A stretch of 64,000 nucleotides of DNA from Sphingopyxis sp. OPL5. Its GTDB lineage: Bacteria; Pseudomonadota; Alphaproteobacteria; Sphingomonadales; Sphingomonadaceae. Below the pieces are notes generated by a model. It had not been told where the DNA came from. It saw nothing but the letters and a program-made list of their open reading frames with translations, and searched no databases. Within the stretch, counting starts at the first letter, position 1; the number at the start of each line of letters is the position of its first letter. Both the position numbers and the translations under genes were made by a program. Of the stretch, positions 24,949-34,037 are shown one piece after another. Location: contig NZ_CP060725.1 of assembly GCF_003797775.2 (NCBI RefSeq), positions 2,350,001-2,414,000 of the forward strand. The letters are read 5' to 3'.

Positions 24949-26907
24949 ATGTTTCGTTCGATGATGGCGATGGTTCTGCTCGCCGTTTCGCCGTCGGTTC
25001 TGGCTCAGGGCGGGGGCGGTGCCGCGGTTCCCGCGCCTGCCGCAAAACCGATCGAGCCGTTGCCGACCGCGACCTTCGCGCGCCTGCCTTTCATCGAAAG
25101 CGCCGAACTTTCGCCCGATGGTCGGCACCTCGCGGGATTGTTCGCGATCAAGGGCGAACAGCGCATTGGCATCATTCCGATCGGTGGCGACGCCAGCCAG
25201 GCGATGTTTGTCGGCGTGCCCGACCTGACCGAGATCGACTGGCTGCAATGGGTCGGCGACGACAATATCATCGTCGGCCTGCGTGCATTGCTGCCGGTCG
25301 AGACGGACAATTGGTACATCTCGCGCCTGATCAGCATCAACCGCACCACTGGCAAGCCGACCCGCCTGCTCTGGGATCTCAAGGGACAGGATGCATCGAG
25401 CGTCGTGTGGATTCCAAGCGACGGCAGCACCGAAATTCTCGTGGCCGGACAGAATTCCATCTATGAAGGCGAGGATTTCTGGCCTGCCGTCTACCGCGTC
25501 GATGTCGCTACCGGCCGCAGGAAGACCGAGGTCACTGCGCGGGGCAGCGTCCTCGAGTGGGGTGCCGACCATCTCGGCCGGGTCCGCTACGGCATCGGCT
25601 ATCGCGACCAGACGACCAAATCGACCCTGCTCTATCGCGGCGACGGCAAGTCGCTGTTCCGCACGATCGACAGCGCCTCGCTGCGTGACGAGGAGCGGCT
25701 GTCGGTTCCCTTCGTCTTCGTTCCGGGCACCGACAATGGGCTGGTCTATGCCGATGCCCCCGACGGGCGCACGGTGATCGCCGAAACCGATCTGGCGACG
25801 GGCAAGCAGCTACGGATTGCGCATCAGGTCGACGGCGCCGATATCGAGGGCGCGATCCGGTCGCCCGACGGGTCGCGGCTGATCGGCTTCTACACCTCCG
25901 ACGATGCGAAACCGATCCAGTGGATCGACCCCGTGATGGCGACGCACCAGAAGGAGCTGGACGCGGCATCGCCGCAGTCGAAGGTCCGCATCGAAAGCTA
26001 TAGCCGCGACCTGACGAAGCTGCTGGTGCGGATCAGTACTCCCGACAATCCGGGGCTCTTCTATTATTTCGATTCCGCCGCGGGCGACCTGTCGAAACTG
26101 GCGTCGGTGAACGAGGCGATCGGCGGCAGGCGGTTGTCGCGTTCGAAGCTCGTCCAGTACAAGGCGCGCGACGGGCTGGAGATCGAGGGCGTGCTGACGA
26201 TGCCACGCGGCCGCGCCAAGGAAAACCTGCCCTTCATCGTCATGCCGCACGGCGGCCCCTGGTCGCACGATACGCTGAGCTACGACTATTGGGCGCAATT
26301 CCTCGCCGAGCGTGGCTATGCGGTGCTCCAGCCCAATTTCCGCGGTTCGACCGGCTATGGCGAGACCTTCCTGAAGGCCGGGCAGGGCCAGCTCGGCTTC
26401 GCGATGCAGGACGATGTCACCGATGGCGTGCGCTGGGCGGTCGCCGAGGGGATAGCCGACCCGAAGCGCGTGTGCATCGTCGGCGCCTCCTACGGGGGGT
26501 ACGCGGCTATGTGGGGCATCGCCAAGGATCCCGACCAATATCGCTGCGCGGTATCGATCAACGGCGTGTCCAACCTGCGGCGCGAGGTCAATGATTTCGG
26601 CGGCAAGGTCCGTTCGCGCCTCTATCGCGACCAGTGGCAGAAGATGACCCCCGATTTCGCCGCCGTGTCGCCGATCAACGCGATCGACCGGATCAAGACG
26701 CCGCTGCTGCTGGTCCATGGCAAGAAGGATGTCACCGTCGACCACGTCCAGTCGGCAAAGATGTACAGCGCGATGAGCAAGGCGGGCAAATCGGTCGAAT
26801 TCGTCTCGATCCCGCTCGCCGACCATTATTTCACCCGCGAGGCCGACCGGACCACCTTGCTGACGTCAATTGAGGCGTTTCTGGCCAAGCATAATCCGCC
26901 CGATTGA
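24949..26907 (+). CDS. S9-family prolyl oligopeptidase, exported
   Basis: A 652-residue serine peptidase with signal peptide MFRSMMAMVLLAVSPSVLAQ. An N-terminal beta-propeller (to about residue 385) is followed by an alpha/beta-hydrolase domain. The nucleophile is Ser514 in VGASYGGYAA, with Asp in VHGKKDVTVDHV and His in LADHYFTREAD. PHGGPWSHDTLSYDYWAQFLA forms the oxyanion region. GGGGGG sits before the ATG. It likely degrades short peptides in the periplasm. Confidence 0.92.
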   Translation: MFRSMMAMVLLAVSPSVLAQGGGGAAVPAPAAKPIEPLPTATFARLPFIESAELSPDGRHLAGLFAIKGEQRIGIIPIGGDASQAMFVGVPDLTEIDWLQWVGDDNIIVGLRALLPVETDNWYISRLISINRTTGKPTRLLWDLKGQDASSVVWIPSDGSTEILVAGQNSIYEGEDFWPAVYRVDVATGRRKTEVTARGSVLEWGADHLGRVRYGIGYRDQTTKSTLLYRGDGKSLFRTIDSASLRDEERLSVPFVFVPGTDNGLVYADAPDGRTVIAETDLATGKQLRIAHQVDGADIEGAIRSPDGSRLIGFYTSDDAKPIQWIDPVMATHQKELDAASPQSKVRIESYSRDLTKLLVRISTPDNPGLFYYFDSAAGDLSKLASVNEAIGGRRLSRSKLVQYKARDGLEIEGVLTMPRGRAKENLPFIVMPHGGPWSHDTLSYDYWAQFLAERGYAVLQPNFRGSTGYGETFLKAGQGQLGFAMQDDVTDGVRWAVAEGIADPKRVCIVGASYGGYAAMWGIAKDPDQYRCAVSINGVSNLRREVNDFGGKVRSRLYRDQWQKMTPDFAAVSPINAIDRIKTPLLLVHGKKDVTVDHVQSAKMYSAMSKAGKSVEFVSIPLADHYFTREADRTTLLTSIEAFLAKHNPPD

Positions 26908-26950
26908 CCGGCATCTTTCCAGCGCCGCCAAAACCGACTATCGCGCGCCG

Positions 26951-27628
26951 ATGACCGACACCTCTTCGACGGCGTTGCCGCGCACGCTCTCGCCCTCGCT
27001 CTTCCTCTTCACCATCATCTATGGCGGCATGGTCGTGCTCGCCGGGGTGCTGGGCAACAAGCAGGTCGCGCTCGGCGACTGGCTGGCGGTCGAGGCGGGA
27101 ATTTTCCCCTTCCTGCTGCTCGTCGCCCTGTCGAGCAGCGTATCTGAACTTCATGGGCAGACTGCGGCGAACCGGTTGGTGCTGTGGGGCTTCGTGCCGC
27201 TCGTGCTGTCGATCCTGCTCACCGCGCTGGTGTTGTCGCTGCCGGCGTCGCCCGAAATGGACCCCGCGCGGCTGGCCGCTTTCGAAACGGTGCTTGGGCA
27301 GAGTCCGCGGCTGATGGCGGCGGGCATCGTCGCCTATGGCACGTCGCAGTTCCTGAACGTCACGATCTTCAGCCGCCTGCGCGGTCGTGAAGGCGCGGGA
27401 ACGGGGTCGACCTGGCTCGCGATCCGCGGCGCGATCGCCAGCGCGCTCAGCCAGATCGTCGACACGTTGCTGTTCGTCACTATCGCCTTTTCGGGGGTTT
27501 TTCCCATCGCGAACCTGATGGGCGGGCAGATGCTGGCCAAGGTCACGCTGTCGATCCTCGTCATCCCCTTCGTGATCACCGGCCTCGTTGCGCTGGGTCG
27601 CAATCTCGATAGCAAGCCCACCGCATGA
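26951..27628 (+). CDS. Queuosine precursor transporter (YhhQ/VUT family)
   Basis: A 225-residue protein with about six hydrophobic segments, starting [20 protein letters not shown]; the longer frame from 26870 lacks a ribosome site and overlaps the S9 gene. Motifs of the family are [25 protein letters not shown], and [26 protein letters not shown] near helix 4-5. It imports queuosine precursors such as preQ0 or preQ1. It overlaps argB by 4 bp (ATGA). gluQ at 15438 acts on the end product of the same pathway. Confidence 0.88.
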   Translation: MTDTSSTALPRTLSPSLFLFTIIYGGMVVLAGVLGNKQVALGDWLAVEAGIFPFLLLVALSSSVSELHGQTAANRLVLWGFVPLVLSILLTALVLSLPASPEMDPARLAAFETVLGQSPRLMAAGIVAYGTSQFLNVTIFSRLRGREGAGTGSTWLAIRGAIASALSQIVDTLLFVTIAFSGVFPIANLMGGQMLAKVTLSILVIPFVITGLVALGRNLDSKPTA

Positions 27629-28521
27629 GCCACGCCCCCGACCCCGCGATGCTCGCGAAAGCCGAAACGCTCGTCGAGGCCTTGCCCTATCTGCAGCGCT
27701 ATGCTGGCCAGACCTTCGTGATCAAATATGGCGGCCATGCGATGGGCGATGCCGAGGCGCAGCGCGACTTCGCCGAGGATGTCGTGCTGCTCAAGGCGGT
27801 CGGGATCAACCCGGTGGTCGTCCATGGCGGCGGGCCGCAGATCGGCGCGATGCTCAAGCAGCTCGGGATCGAATCGACCTTCGTCGGTGGCCTGCGCGTC
27901 ACCGACGCCGCGACCGCCGAGGTCGCCGAAATGGTCCTCGCGGGCAAGATCAACAAGGAAATCGTCAGCTGGATCGCCGCCCTCGGCGGCCGGGCGGTCG
28001 GCATTTCGGGCAAGGACGCCAATCTCGTGCTCGCCGAAAAGGTCAAGCGCACCGAACCCGACCCCAATTCGGGAATCGAGCGCCATGTCGACCTGGGTTT
28101 CGTCGGCGAGCCCGTCGCAGTCGATCCGACGATCCTGCAGAACCTGACCAAGGACAATTTCATCCCCATCGTCGCCCCGGTGGCGCTCGGCGCCGATGGC
28201 GCGACCTACAATATCAACGCAGACACCATGGCGGGCGCGATCGCCGGGGCATTGGGGGCCAAGCGCTTCTTCCTGCTCACGGACGTTGCCGGGGTGCTCG
28301 ACAAGGACAAGAATCTGCTCACCGACCTCGACCGCGTCGCGATCGAGGCGCTGAAGGCCGACGAGACGATCACCGGCGGGATGATCCCGAAGGTCGAAAC
28401 CTGCGTCGCTGCGGTCGATGCCGGGGTCGAGGCGGCGGTCATCCTCGACGGGCGGGTGCCGCACGCGATGCTGCTCGAAATTTTCACCGCCCGGGGTGCA
28501 GGCACGCTGATTCATCGCTAA
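27625..28521 (+). CDS. argB: Acetylglutamate kinase
   Basis: A 298-residue amino-acid kinase that phosphorylates N-acetylglutamate in arginine synthesis. The N-terminal [10 protein letters not shown], the substrate loop [13 protein letters not shown] and [10 protein letters not shown], and the C-terminal GGMIPKVE are all typical. The ATP site is in [16 protein letters not shown]. The gene starts inside the stop codon of the YhhQ transporter (ATGA). The rest of the arginine genes are not in the window. Confidence 0.96.
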   Translation: MSHAPDPAMLAKAETLVEALPYLQRYAGQTFVIKYGGHAMGDAEAQRDFAEDVVLLKAVGINPVVVHGGGPQIGAMLKQLGIESTFVGGLRVTDAATAEVAEMVLAGKINKEIVSWIAALGGRAVGISGKDANLVLAEKVKRTEPDPNSGIERHVDLGFVGEPVAVDPTILQNLTKDNFIPIVAPVALGADGATYNINADTMAGAIAGALGAKRFFLLTDVAGVLDKDKNLLTDLDRVAIEALKADETITGGMIPKVETCVAAVDAGVEAAVILDGRVPHAMLLEIFTARGAGTLIHR

Positions 28522-28557
28522 GATGGGGGCCCGCGCGGCTCCCCCGGAGACTATCCC

Positions 28558-28866
28558 TTGTATTTCATGTTCCTCGAGATCCTGTCGATCCTTCTCAACA
28601 TCCTGTGGTGGATCATCATCGTCCAGGCGGTGATGTCGTGGCTGCTCGCCTTCAACGTCATCAACACCCACAATGAATTCGTGCGCCAGCTCTGGTATGT
28701 TCTCGAACGGATCACCGAGCCGCTCTATCGCCCGATCCGCCGCATCATGCCCGATTTCGGTGGCATCGACCTGACCCCGATGGTGGTGCTGATCCTGCTG
28801 ATCATCATCCGCGGACCGGTGATGTCCTATCTGGTGCAACTCGGCATCAGTTCCGGGCTGGCCTGA
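28558..28866 (+). CDS. YggT-family membrane protein
   Basis: A 102-residue protein with two hydrophobic stretches, ILSILLNILWWIIIVQAVMSWLLA and PMVVLILLIIIRGPVM, and the YggT signature (VLERITEPLYRPIRRIMPDFGGIDLTP). The family is linked to membrane or division functions and is often next to housekeeping genes. The start is a TTG at 28558, since GGAG lies 8 bp before it; the ATG three codons later would be too far from the ribosome site. It is 37 bp after argB and 3 bp before folD. Confidence 0.9.
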   Translation: MYFMFLEILSILLNILWWIIIVQAVMSWLLAFNVINTHNEFVRQLWYVLERITEPLYRPIRRIMPDFGGIDLTPMVVLILLIIIRGPVMSYLVQLGISSGLA

Positions 28867-28869
28867 TCG

Positions 28870-29760
28870 ATGGCGGCGGTGATCGACGGCAAGGCTTTCG
28901 CCGCCGGGCTGCGCGAGCGAATCGCCGATGCGGTGCCGGCGTTCGAGGCCGCGACCGGCCGCGCCCCCGGCCTCGCGGTCGTGCTCGTCGGCGACGATCC
29001 CGCGAGCGCGGTCTATGTCGGGTCGAAGGGCAAGGCGACGGTCGCCGCCGGCATGGCGAGCTTCGAACACCGCCTGCCCGCGACCGCGACGCAGGCCGAG
29101 GTCGAGGCGCTGCTCGGCGCGCTCAATGCCGACGAAGTCGTCGACGGCATCCTGCTCCAGTTGCCGCTTCCCGGCCATCTTGACGAACAGGCGGCGGTCG
29201 CGACGATCGATCCCGGCAAGGATGTCGACGGGCTGACCCCGGTCAGCGCCGGGCGCCTCGCGCTCGGCATCCCCGGCATGGTGCCCTGCACCCCTTATGG
29301 CTGCCTGCTGCTGCTCCAGGACCGGCTCGGCGATTTGAGCGGCAAGGACGCGATCGTCGTCGGCCGCTCGATCCTCGTCGGCAAACCGATGGCGCAATTG
29401 CTGCTCGGCGCGAACTGCACCGTCACCATCGCGCACAGCCGGACCCGCGATCTGGCCGATGCGGTGCGCCGCGCCGATATCGTCGTCGCCGCGGTCGGCC
29501 GTGCCGAAATGGTGAAGGGCGACTGGATCAAGCCCGGTGCGGTGGTCATCGATGTCGGGATCAACCGGCTCGCGCCCGCCGACGGCGAAACCAAGGGGCG
29601 GCTGGTCGGCGACGTCGACTATGCGCAGGTTTCGGCGGTCGCCGATGCGATCACCCCGGTTCCGGGCGGTGTCGGACCGATGACCATCGCCTGCCTGCTC
29701 CGCAACACGCTCGTCGCCGCGCACCGCCGCACCGGCCTTGCCGATCCGGAGGGTTTCTGA
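28870..29760 (+). CDS. folD: Bifunctional methylenetetrahydrofolate dehydrogenase/cyclohydrolase
   Basis: A 296-residue enzyme interconverting 5,10-methylene-, methenyl- and 10-formyl-tetrahydrofolate. Motifs: [19 protein letters not shown] with the catalytic Tyr/Lys, [23 protein letters not shown], the NADP-binding [18 protein letters not shown] and the C-terminal [16 protein letters not shown]. It follows the YggT gene by 3 bp, and its stop shares a base with the ATG of the next lipoprotein gene (TGATG). Confidence 0.96.
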   Translation: MAAVIDGKAFAAGLRERIADAVPAFEAATGRAPGLAVVLVGDDPASAVYVGSKGKATVAAGMASFEHRLPATATQAEVEALLGALNADEVVDGILLQLPLPGHLDEQAAVATIDPGKDVDGLTPVSAGRLALGIPGMVPCTPYGCLLLLQDRLGDLSGKDAIVVGRSILVGKPMAQLLLGANCTVTIAHSRTRDLADAVRRADIVVAAVGRAEMVKGDWIKPGAVVIDVGINRLAPADGETKGRLVGDVDYAQVSAVADAITPVPGGVGPMTIACLLRNTLVAAHRRTGLADPEGF

Positions 29761-30440
29761 TGCGCCGCATGACCGCCGCTGCCCTTGCATTGCTTCTGGT
29801 GGCGGGGTGCGCGGGTCAGCCCGACGATATCCGCAACCGCCCACTCGGCCCCAATCCCAGCGGCTTCGTCGCCGCCGAGATCGGCTTTGCCCGGCTCGCG
29901 CAGGAAAAGGGGCAGTGGACGGCGTTTCGTGAAACCTCGGCGCCCGATGCGACGATGTTCGTGCCGCAGCGGGTGAAGGCGCGTGACTGGCTGCGGACGC
30001 AGAAGGACCCCGTCGAGGCGGTGAAGTGGCAGCCGCACGCCGTCTATGTCAGCTGCGACGGCAATGTCGGCGTCACTACCGGCGCCTGGCAGAAGGGGCC
30101 GGCGAACGGCTATTTCAGCACCGTCTGGCTGCGCGATCCCAAGAGCGGCAAGACGCTGTGGACGCTTGACCATGGCGACACGTTGACGACCCCGCGCGCG
30201 GCGCCCGAATTCATCGAGACCAAACAGGCGGTCTGCGGCTCGCGTCCCGGCGTCGCGATCGACGGCGGCAACGAGGGTGAGGACCGCGCGGTCGGCCTGT
30301 CGCCCGACCAGACGCTCAGCTGGACCTCGGTCGTCAGCCCCGACGGCGCGCGCCGCGTTACCGTGCGGCTGTGGGACGGCACAGCGATGACGCCGGTGAT
30401 CGACGACCGGGTCGCGGCCCCGACACCGCAGAAGCCCTGA
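29760..30440 (+). CDS. Predicted lipoprotein, NTF2/DUF4440-like
   Basis: A 226-residue lipoprotein: [20 protein letters not shown] with the lipobox VAGC. The first half (GFVAAEIGFARLAQEKGQWTAF, DATMFVPQ) resembles an NTF2-like/DUF4440 fold. The second half has a beta-rich segment (WTSVVSPDGARRVTVRLWDG). Its ATG overlaps the folD stop by 1 bp, so translation is coupled. Function unknown; an envelope role is inferred from the signal. Confidence 0.78.
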   Translation: MRRMTAAALALLLVAGCAGQPDDIRNRPLGPNPSGFVAAEIGFARLAQEKGQWTAFRETSAPDATMFVPQRVKARDWLRTQKDPVEAVKWQPHAVYVSCDGNVGVTTGAWQKGPANGYFSTVWLRDPKSGKTLWTLDHGDTLTTPRAAPEFIETKQAVCGSRPGVAIDGGNEGEDRAVGLSPDQTLSWTSVVSPDGARRVTVRLWDGTAMTPVIDDRVAAPTPQKP

Positions 30441-30442
30441 CG

Positions 30443-31069
30443 ATGCTCGACCTCTTCATCTCGGCCTTCGTCACCCTGTTCGTGGTGATCGACCCGCCGG
30501 GGTGCGCGCCGATCTATGCCAGCCTGACGACGGGCGCGAACGCGGTGCAGCGGCGTTCGATGGCGATCCGGGCGACGATCATCGCGGGCGGGATCCTGGT
30601 CTTCTTCGCGATGTTCGGCGAGGCTTTGCTCAGCTTCCTGCACATCGACCTCGACAGTTTCCGCATCGCTGGCGGCCTGATGCTGTTCATCATCGCGATC
30701 GACATGGTGTTCGAAAAGCGCACCGAACGCCGCGAGCAGCGCGCCGAAAAGGTCAAGGCGACCCCCGAGGTCGAGGATGTGTCGGTGTTCCCGATGGCGA
30801 TGCCGATGCTGGCGGGGCCGGGGTCGATTGCCTCGGTGATGCTGCTGGTGTCGCAGAACAATGGCCTCGACCGGGCTTTCGTGATCTTCGGCGCGCTGCT
30901 GCTCGTGCTGCTGCTGACGCTCGCCGCCCTGCTCGCGGCGGGGCCATTGATGCGGCTGATCGGCAACAAGGGCGAGGCGGTGATCACCCGCCTGCTCGGC
31001 GTGCTGCTCGCCGCGCTGGCGGCGCAATTCGTTATCGACGGGGTCAAGGCCAGCTTCAACCTGGGTTGA
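30443..31069 (+). CDS. MarC-family integral membrane protein
   Basis: A 208-residue protein with six hydrophobic segments, starting MLDLFISAFVTLFVVIDPPG; it begins 2 bp after the preceding lipoprotein stop. The family marks are VIDPPGCAPIYASLT, SFRIAGGLMLFIIAIDM, FPMAMPMLAGPGSI and GVLLAALAAQFVIDGV. MarC proteins are inner-membrane proteins whose function remains unclear; an older link to multidrug resistance was not upheld. It closes the run that begins at 26951. Confidence 0.9.
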   Translation: MLDLFISAFVTLFVVIDPPGCAPIYASLTTGANAVQRRSMAIRATIIAGGILVFFAMFGEALLSFLHIDLDSFRIAGGLMLFIIAIDMVFEKRTERREQRAEKVKATPEVEDVSVFPMAMPMLAGPGSIASVMLLVSQNNGLDRAFVIFGALLLVLLLTLAALLAAGPLMRLIGNKGEAVITRLLGVLLAALAAQFVIDGVKASFNLG

Positions 31070-31076
31070 GCGACGG

Positions 31077-31105
31077 AAAAGGGCGCCGCCTTGTCGGCGA
31101 CGCCC
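31077..31105 (-). terminator. Intrinsic terminator of the OmpA-like gene
   Basis: On the minus strand a stem GGGCGTCGCC/GGCGGCGCCC with a five-base loop is followed by TTTT. It lies 26 bp after the OmpA-like stop codon and may also act in reverse for the convergent MarC gene. Confidence 0.7.
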
Positions 31106-31130
31106 TCCTTCCATCCACTGGAATCGGTGT

Positions 31131-31820
31131 TTACCGCGCGCTGTTCACGTCGTTCTGCGTCACCGGCGCGATGCGGATTTCGACGCGGCGGTTGCATTGA
31201 TAATCGGCCTCGCTGCGTTCGGGCGAGCATTTGAGCTGCGATTCGCCATAACCCATCGTCGCCATGCGCGCGCGCTGGATGCCGCGGCCGCCGAGATAGT
31301 CGGCGACCGACGAGGCGCGGCGTTCGGACAGGCCCTGGTTATAGCTGTCGCTGCCGGTCGAATCGGTGTGGCCATAGACGTCGATATAGGTGCTCGGATA
31401 TTCGGCGAGGGTCGAGGCGACGCTGTCGAGGGCGCTGCGGAACTGCGATTTTACCAGCGCGCTGTTGTAATCAAAGGTCACGTCGCCGGGCATGTTGAGG
31501 ACCAGCTGGTCGCCCTGGCGCTCGACGTCGATGCCGGTGCCGGCGGTGCGTTCGCGCAGCTTCTTTTCCTGCTGGTCCATATAATAGCCGACGCCCGCGC
31601 CGGCGACCGCGCCGATGCCTGCGCCGACGATTTCCTCGGTGCGGCTGTGCTTGCCGCCGATCAGGTCGCCGAGCAGATAGCCGCCGAGCGCGCCGCCGAC
31701 GCCGCCGATCGCGGCCTTGGAGATCTTCTTTTCGCCGGTCACCGGGTCGGTGACGCAGGCCGACAGGCCGATGGCGGCGATGCTCGCCAGTGCGGCCAGT
31801 TTGATAGTCTTGATATTCAT
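31131..31820 (-). CDS. OmpA-domain lipoprotein with glycine-zipper segment
   Basis: A 229-residue outer-membrane lipoprotein starting MNIKTIKLAALASIAAIGLS with the lipobox LSAC, and GGGAG before the ATG at 31820. It has a glycine-zipper membrane segment (KAAIGGVGGALGGYLLGDLIGG, IVGAGIGAVAGAGVGYYMDQQ), then an OmpA-like peptidoglycan-binding domain: TFDYNSALVKSQF, DVYGHTDSTGSDSYNQGLSERRA, and NRRVEIRI. It anchors the outer membrane to the cell wall. The gene is monocistronic, with a terminator behind it. Confidence 0.92.
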   Translation of the reverse strand: MNIKTIKLAALASIAAIGLSACVTDPVTGEKKISKAAIGGVGGALGGYLLGDLIGGKHSRTEEIVGAGIGAVAGAGVGYYMDQQEKKLRERTAGTGIDVERQGDQLVLNMPGDVTFDYNSALVKSQFRSALDSVASTLAEYPSTYIDVYGHTDSTGSDSYNQGLSERRASSVADYLGGRGIQRARMATMGYGESQLKCSPERSEADYQCNRRVEIRIAPVTQNDVNSAR

Positions 31821-32033
31821 GATGCGCTCCCTTTTATGCGCGGACGGCTGATCGCCGACGTTGCTGTCGCTGTGCCGATAACCTCCGGCCGCGCCTCTGG
31901 TTCCATTCATCGCCTGAACCCCCGCTGAGCCGGGCGCGGCGCGCCCATTGTGCAGCGCGGCACCTTTCGCCTATAGGGTGGCCATGACCGAAGCTGACAG
32001 GGGCCAGGCGCGACCGCGCCGGACACATAACTG

Positions 32034-33356
32034 ATGACCCCTTTTCCCTGGTCGGACGTGGCGATCATCGCCTTGCTGATCCTTCTCAACGGCATTTTTG
32101 CGTTGTCCGAACTCGCGATCGTCTCGGCGCGCGGTCCGCGCCTGCAGGCGGCGCAAAAGCGCGGCAGTCGCGGGGCGGCGGTCGCACGCCAGCTCGCCGC
32201 CGATCCCGGGCGCTTTCTGTCGACCGTCCAGGTCGGCATCACGCTGATCGGCATCCTTGCCGGCGCCTATTCGGGCGCCAGCCTCGGCGGGCCGGTCGGC
32301 GAACGGTTGCAGGCCTGGTTCGGGCTCGACGACGAAACCGCGCTGACCGCAGGGTTCGCGGTCGTCATCGCGGTCACCACCTATTTCTCGCTGATCGCGG
32401 GCGAACTGGTGCCCAAGCAGTTCGCGCTCCGCGCGCCCGAGCCGATCGCGATCTTCATGGCGCGGCCGATGCTGTGGCTGTCGAAAATCGCGGCGCCGCT
32501 GGTCTGGCTGCTCAACAACAGCTCGGGACTCGTTTTCCGCCTGCTCGGCCTCAGCCGCGAATCCGAAGACCGGGTGACCGCGGAAGAACTTCACCTGATC
32601 GTCGCCGAGGCGTCGAAGTCGGGGGTGATCGAGGAAAGCGAACGCGCGATCATCTCGGGGGTCGTGCGGCTTGCCGACCGCCCGGTGCGTGAGGTGATGA
32701 CCCCGCGAATCGACGTCGACTGGATCGATATCGCCTCGGATGCCGACGCGGTGCGCGCCAAGCTGCTCGAAAGCCCGCACACGCGGCTGCCGGTGGCGCG
32801 CGGGTCGGTCGACGACATCATCGGCGTCGTCCAGGCGCGTGACATCGCCGGCGCTTTGTTCCGCGGCGAGACGCTCGACCTCGAAAAGCTCACGCGCCGC
32901 GCGACTGTGATCCACGACCAGATCGATGCGATGGACGCGCTCGAAAACCTGCGCGCCGCCGAAGTGCCGGTGCTGCTCGTCCACGACGAATATGGCCATT
33001 TCGAAGGACTGGTGACCCCCGCCGACCTGCTGTCGGCGATCGCGGGCGAATTCGCGTCGGACCAGGATATCGGCAGCGAGCCCTTCGTCGTCGAACGCGA
33101 CGACGGCAGCCTGCTGATCGCGGGGTCTATGCCCGCCGACCAGATGGCCGAACGGCTGGGGATCGAACTCGGCGAGGACCGCGACTATGCGACCGCCGCC
33201 GGCCATGCGCTCGCGATTTTGAAGCATCTGCCCAAGGAAGGCGAGACATTCACCGACCGCGGCTGGCGCTTCGAGATCGTCGACATGGACGGGCGCAAGA
33301 TCGACAAGCTGCTCGTCAGCGAGATCGTCAAGCCGAAGGGCGACGAGGCGGAGTGA
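32034..33356 (+). CDS. Hemolysin-family/CorC-HlyC membrane protein (DUF21 and CBS domains)
   Basis: A 440-residue protein with an N-terminal DUF21 transmembrane domain (about residues 1-190; LILLNGIFALSELAIVSARG, GITLIGILAGAYSG), a CBS pair (REVMTPRIDVDWIDI; VLLVHDEYGHFEGLVTPADL) and a C-terminal CorC_HlyC domain. The layout is that of CNNM/CorB-like transporters, which are linked to Mg2+/Co2+ homeostasis; the name hemolysin is historical. It is followed by a 12-bp inverted repeat and the convergent HTH gene. Confidence 0.9.
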   Translation: MTPFPWSDVAIIALLILLNGIFALSELAIVSARGPRLQAAQKRGSRGAAVARQLAADPGRFLSTVQVGITLIGILAGAYSGASLGGPVGERLQAWFGLDDETALTAGFAVVIAVTTYFSLIAGELVPKQFALRAPEPIAIFMARPMLWLSKIAAPLVWLLNNSSGLVFRLLGLSRESEDRVTAEELHLIVAEASKSGVIEESERAIISGVVRLADRPVREVMTPRIDVDWIDIASDADAVRAKLLESPHTRLPVARGSVDDIIGVVQARDIAGALFRGETLDLEKLTRRATVIHDQIDAMDALENLRAAEVPVLLVHDEYGHFEGLVTPADLLSAIAGEFASDQDIGSEPFVVERDDGSLLIAGSMPADQMAERLGIELGEDRDYATAAGHALAILKHLPKEGETFTDRGWRFEIVDMDGRKIDKLLVSEIVKPKGDEAE

Positions 33357-33376
33357 GGCGCGGCCGTTTCGGGCCT

Positions 33377-33431
33377 TAAAGCGACAAAAGATACGGACAC
33401 ACGCCGTCATATTGTCTCCTTTGTCGCTTTA
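33377..33431. repeat. Inverted repeat spanning the end of the HTH gene
   Basis: TAAAGCGACAAA at 33377-33388 is perfectly complementary to TTTGTCGCTTTA at 33420-33431, with 31 bp between. The right arm lies inside the last codons of the HTH gene (stop at 33407), so the transcript can fold at the gene's 3' end. No clear T-tract follows. It may act as a 3'-end stabiliser or weak terminator for one or both convergent genes. Confidence 0.55.
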
Positions 33432-33850
33432 GCGGCATGCGGCGGCACGGTTTCGTCGCGGAGTGCGGCATGGACGACCGCCATGTCGGGGCCGCCGCTG
33501 ACTTCGATCGCGCCGCCCTTCAAGACGCGGACGGTCGTCACGCCGTTGATCGCGCGGTCGATCGCGATGCTATATTGATAGGTGCGCCCCATCGATATCG
33601 CGCGATCCCAGGACGCCGCGAAAGACGCGCTGCCGGGCCGGTCGCGCAGGCGATAGGCTGAGGCACGGCCCATGCCGACGGCGCGCGCCGCCTTGCCCAC
33701 CGACCCCATCGCCTCCAGCGCGCGAATGAAGCGCGCTTGCGTATCGGGCGTCCAGCCGTCGGCGCGATGGCGCTGTTGCGGCACGGACGCAAAGGCGAGG
33801 CAGCTGTCGGCGAGCAACAGGGCGGGTGGTGGGGAAGGCGAGGGTTCCAT
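33407..33850 (-). CDS. Small protein with a predicted helix-turn-helix
   Basis: A 147-residue protein starting MEPSPSPPPALLLADS. A helix-turn-helix-like unit is seen at about residues 33-70: WTPDTQARFIRALEAMGSVG then KAARAVGMGRASAYRLRDRPG. The rest (FAASWDRAISMGRTYQYSIAIDRAINGV) is predicted helical. Related small proteins are common in sphingomonads and are often annotated as HTH or terminase-small-subunit-like; no phage genes are present here. An inverted repeat overlaps its end. A role as a DNA-binding regulator is inference. Confidence 0.65.
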   Translation of the reverse strand: MEPSPSPPPALLLADSCLAFASVPQQRHRADGWTPDTQARFIRALEAMGSVGKAARAVGMGRASAYRLRDRPGSASFAASWDRAISMGRTYQYSIAIDRAINGVTTVRVLKGGAIEVSGGPDMAVVHAALRDETVPPHAAKATKETI

Positions 33851-34037
33851 CCACCAGTTTGGAACATAGCGAACTAATTTAGGAAAGGATTATTTTCGGC
33901 GGCGGCGAAGGGTCGGCTTTGGGGTGGGAAGCGGATGTCCGATCATCGGGACTTTGCTTTGCTAACAAGTGCATCCTTGCTGTTTCACGGCCACCACCCT
34001 AGCTTTCCAACCCGGCATCTATCGCGAGGTCATGCTC

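Noticed and set aside
30443..31069. MarC protein as a drug-resistance determinant
   Set aside because: The link of MarC to multidrug resistance was not upheld; only the family name is given.
31971..33410. Long minus-strand frame of 479 codons with GGAG before ATG, over the CorC/HlyC gene
   Set aside because: It is antisense to a clear CorC-family protein, has no family features, and is rich in Arg, Asp and His, as in shadow frames of high-GC genes. The GGAG is part of the codons at the end of the HTH gene.
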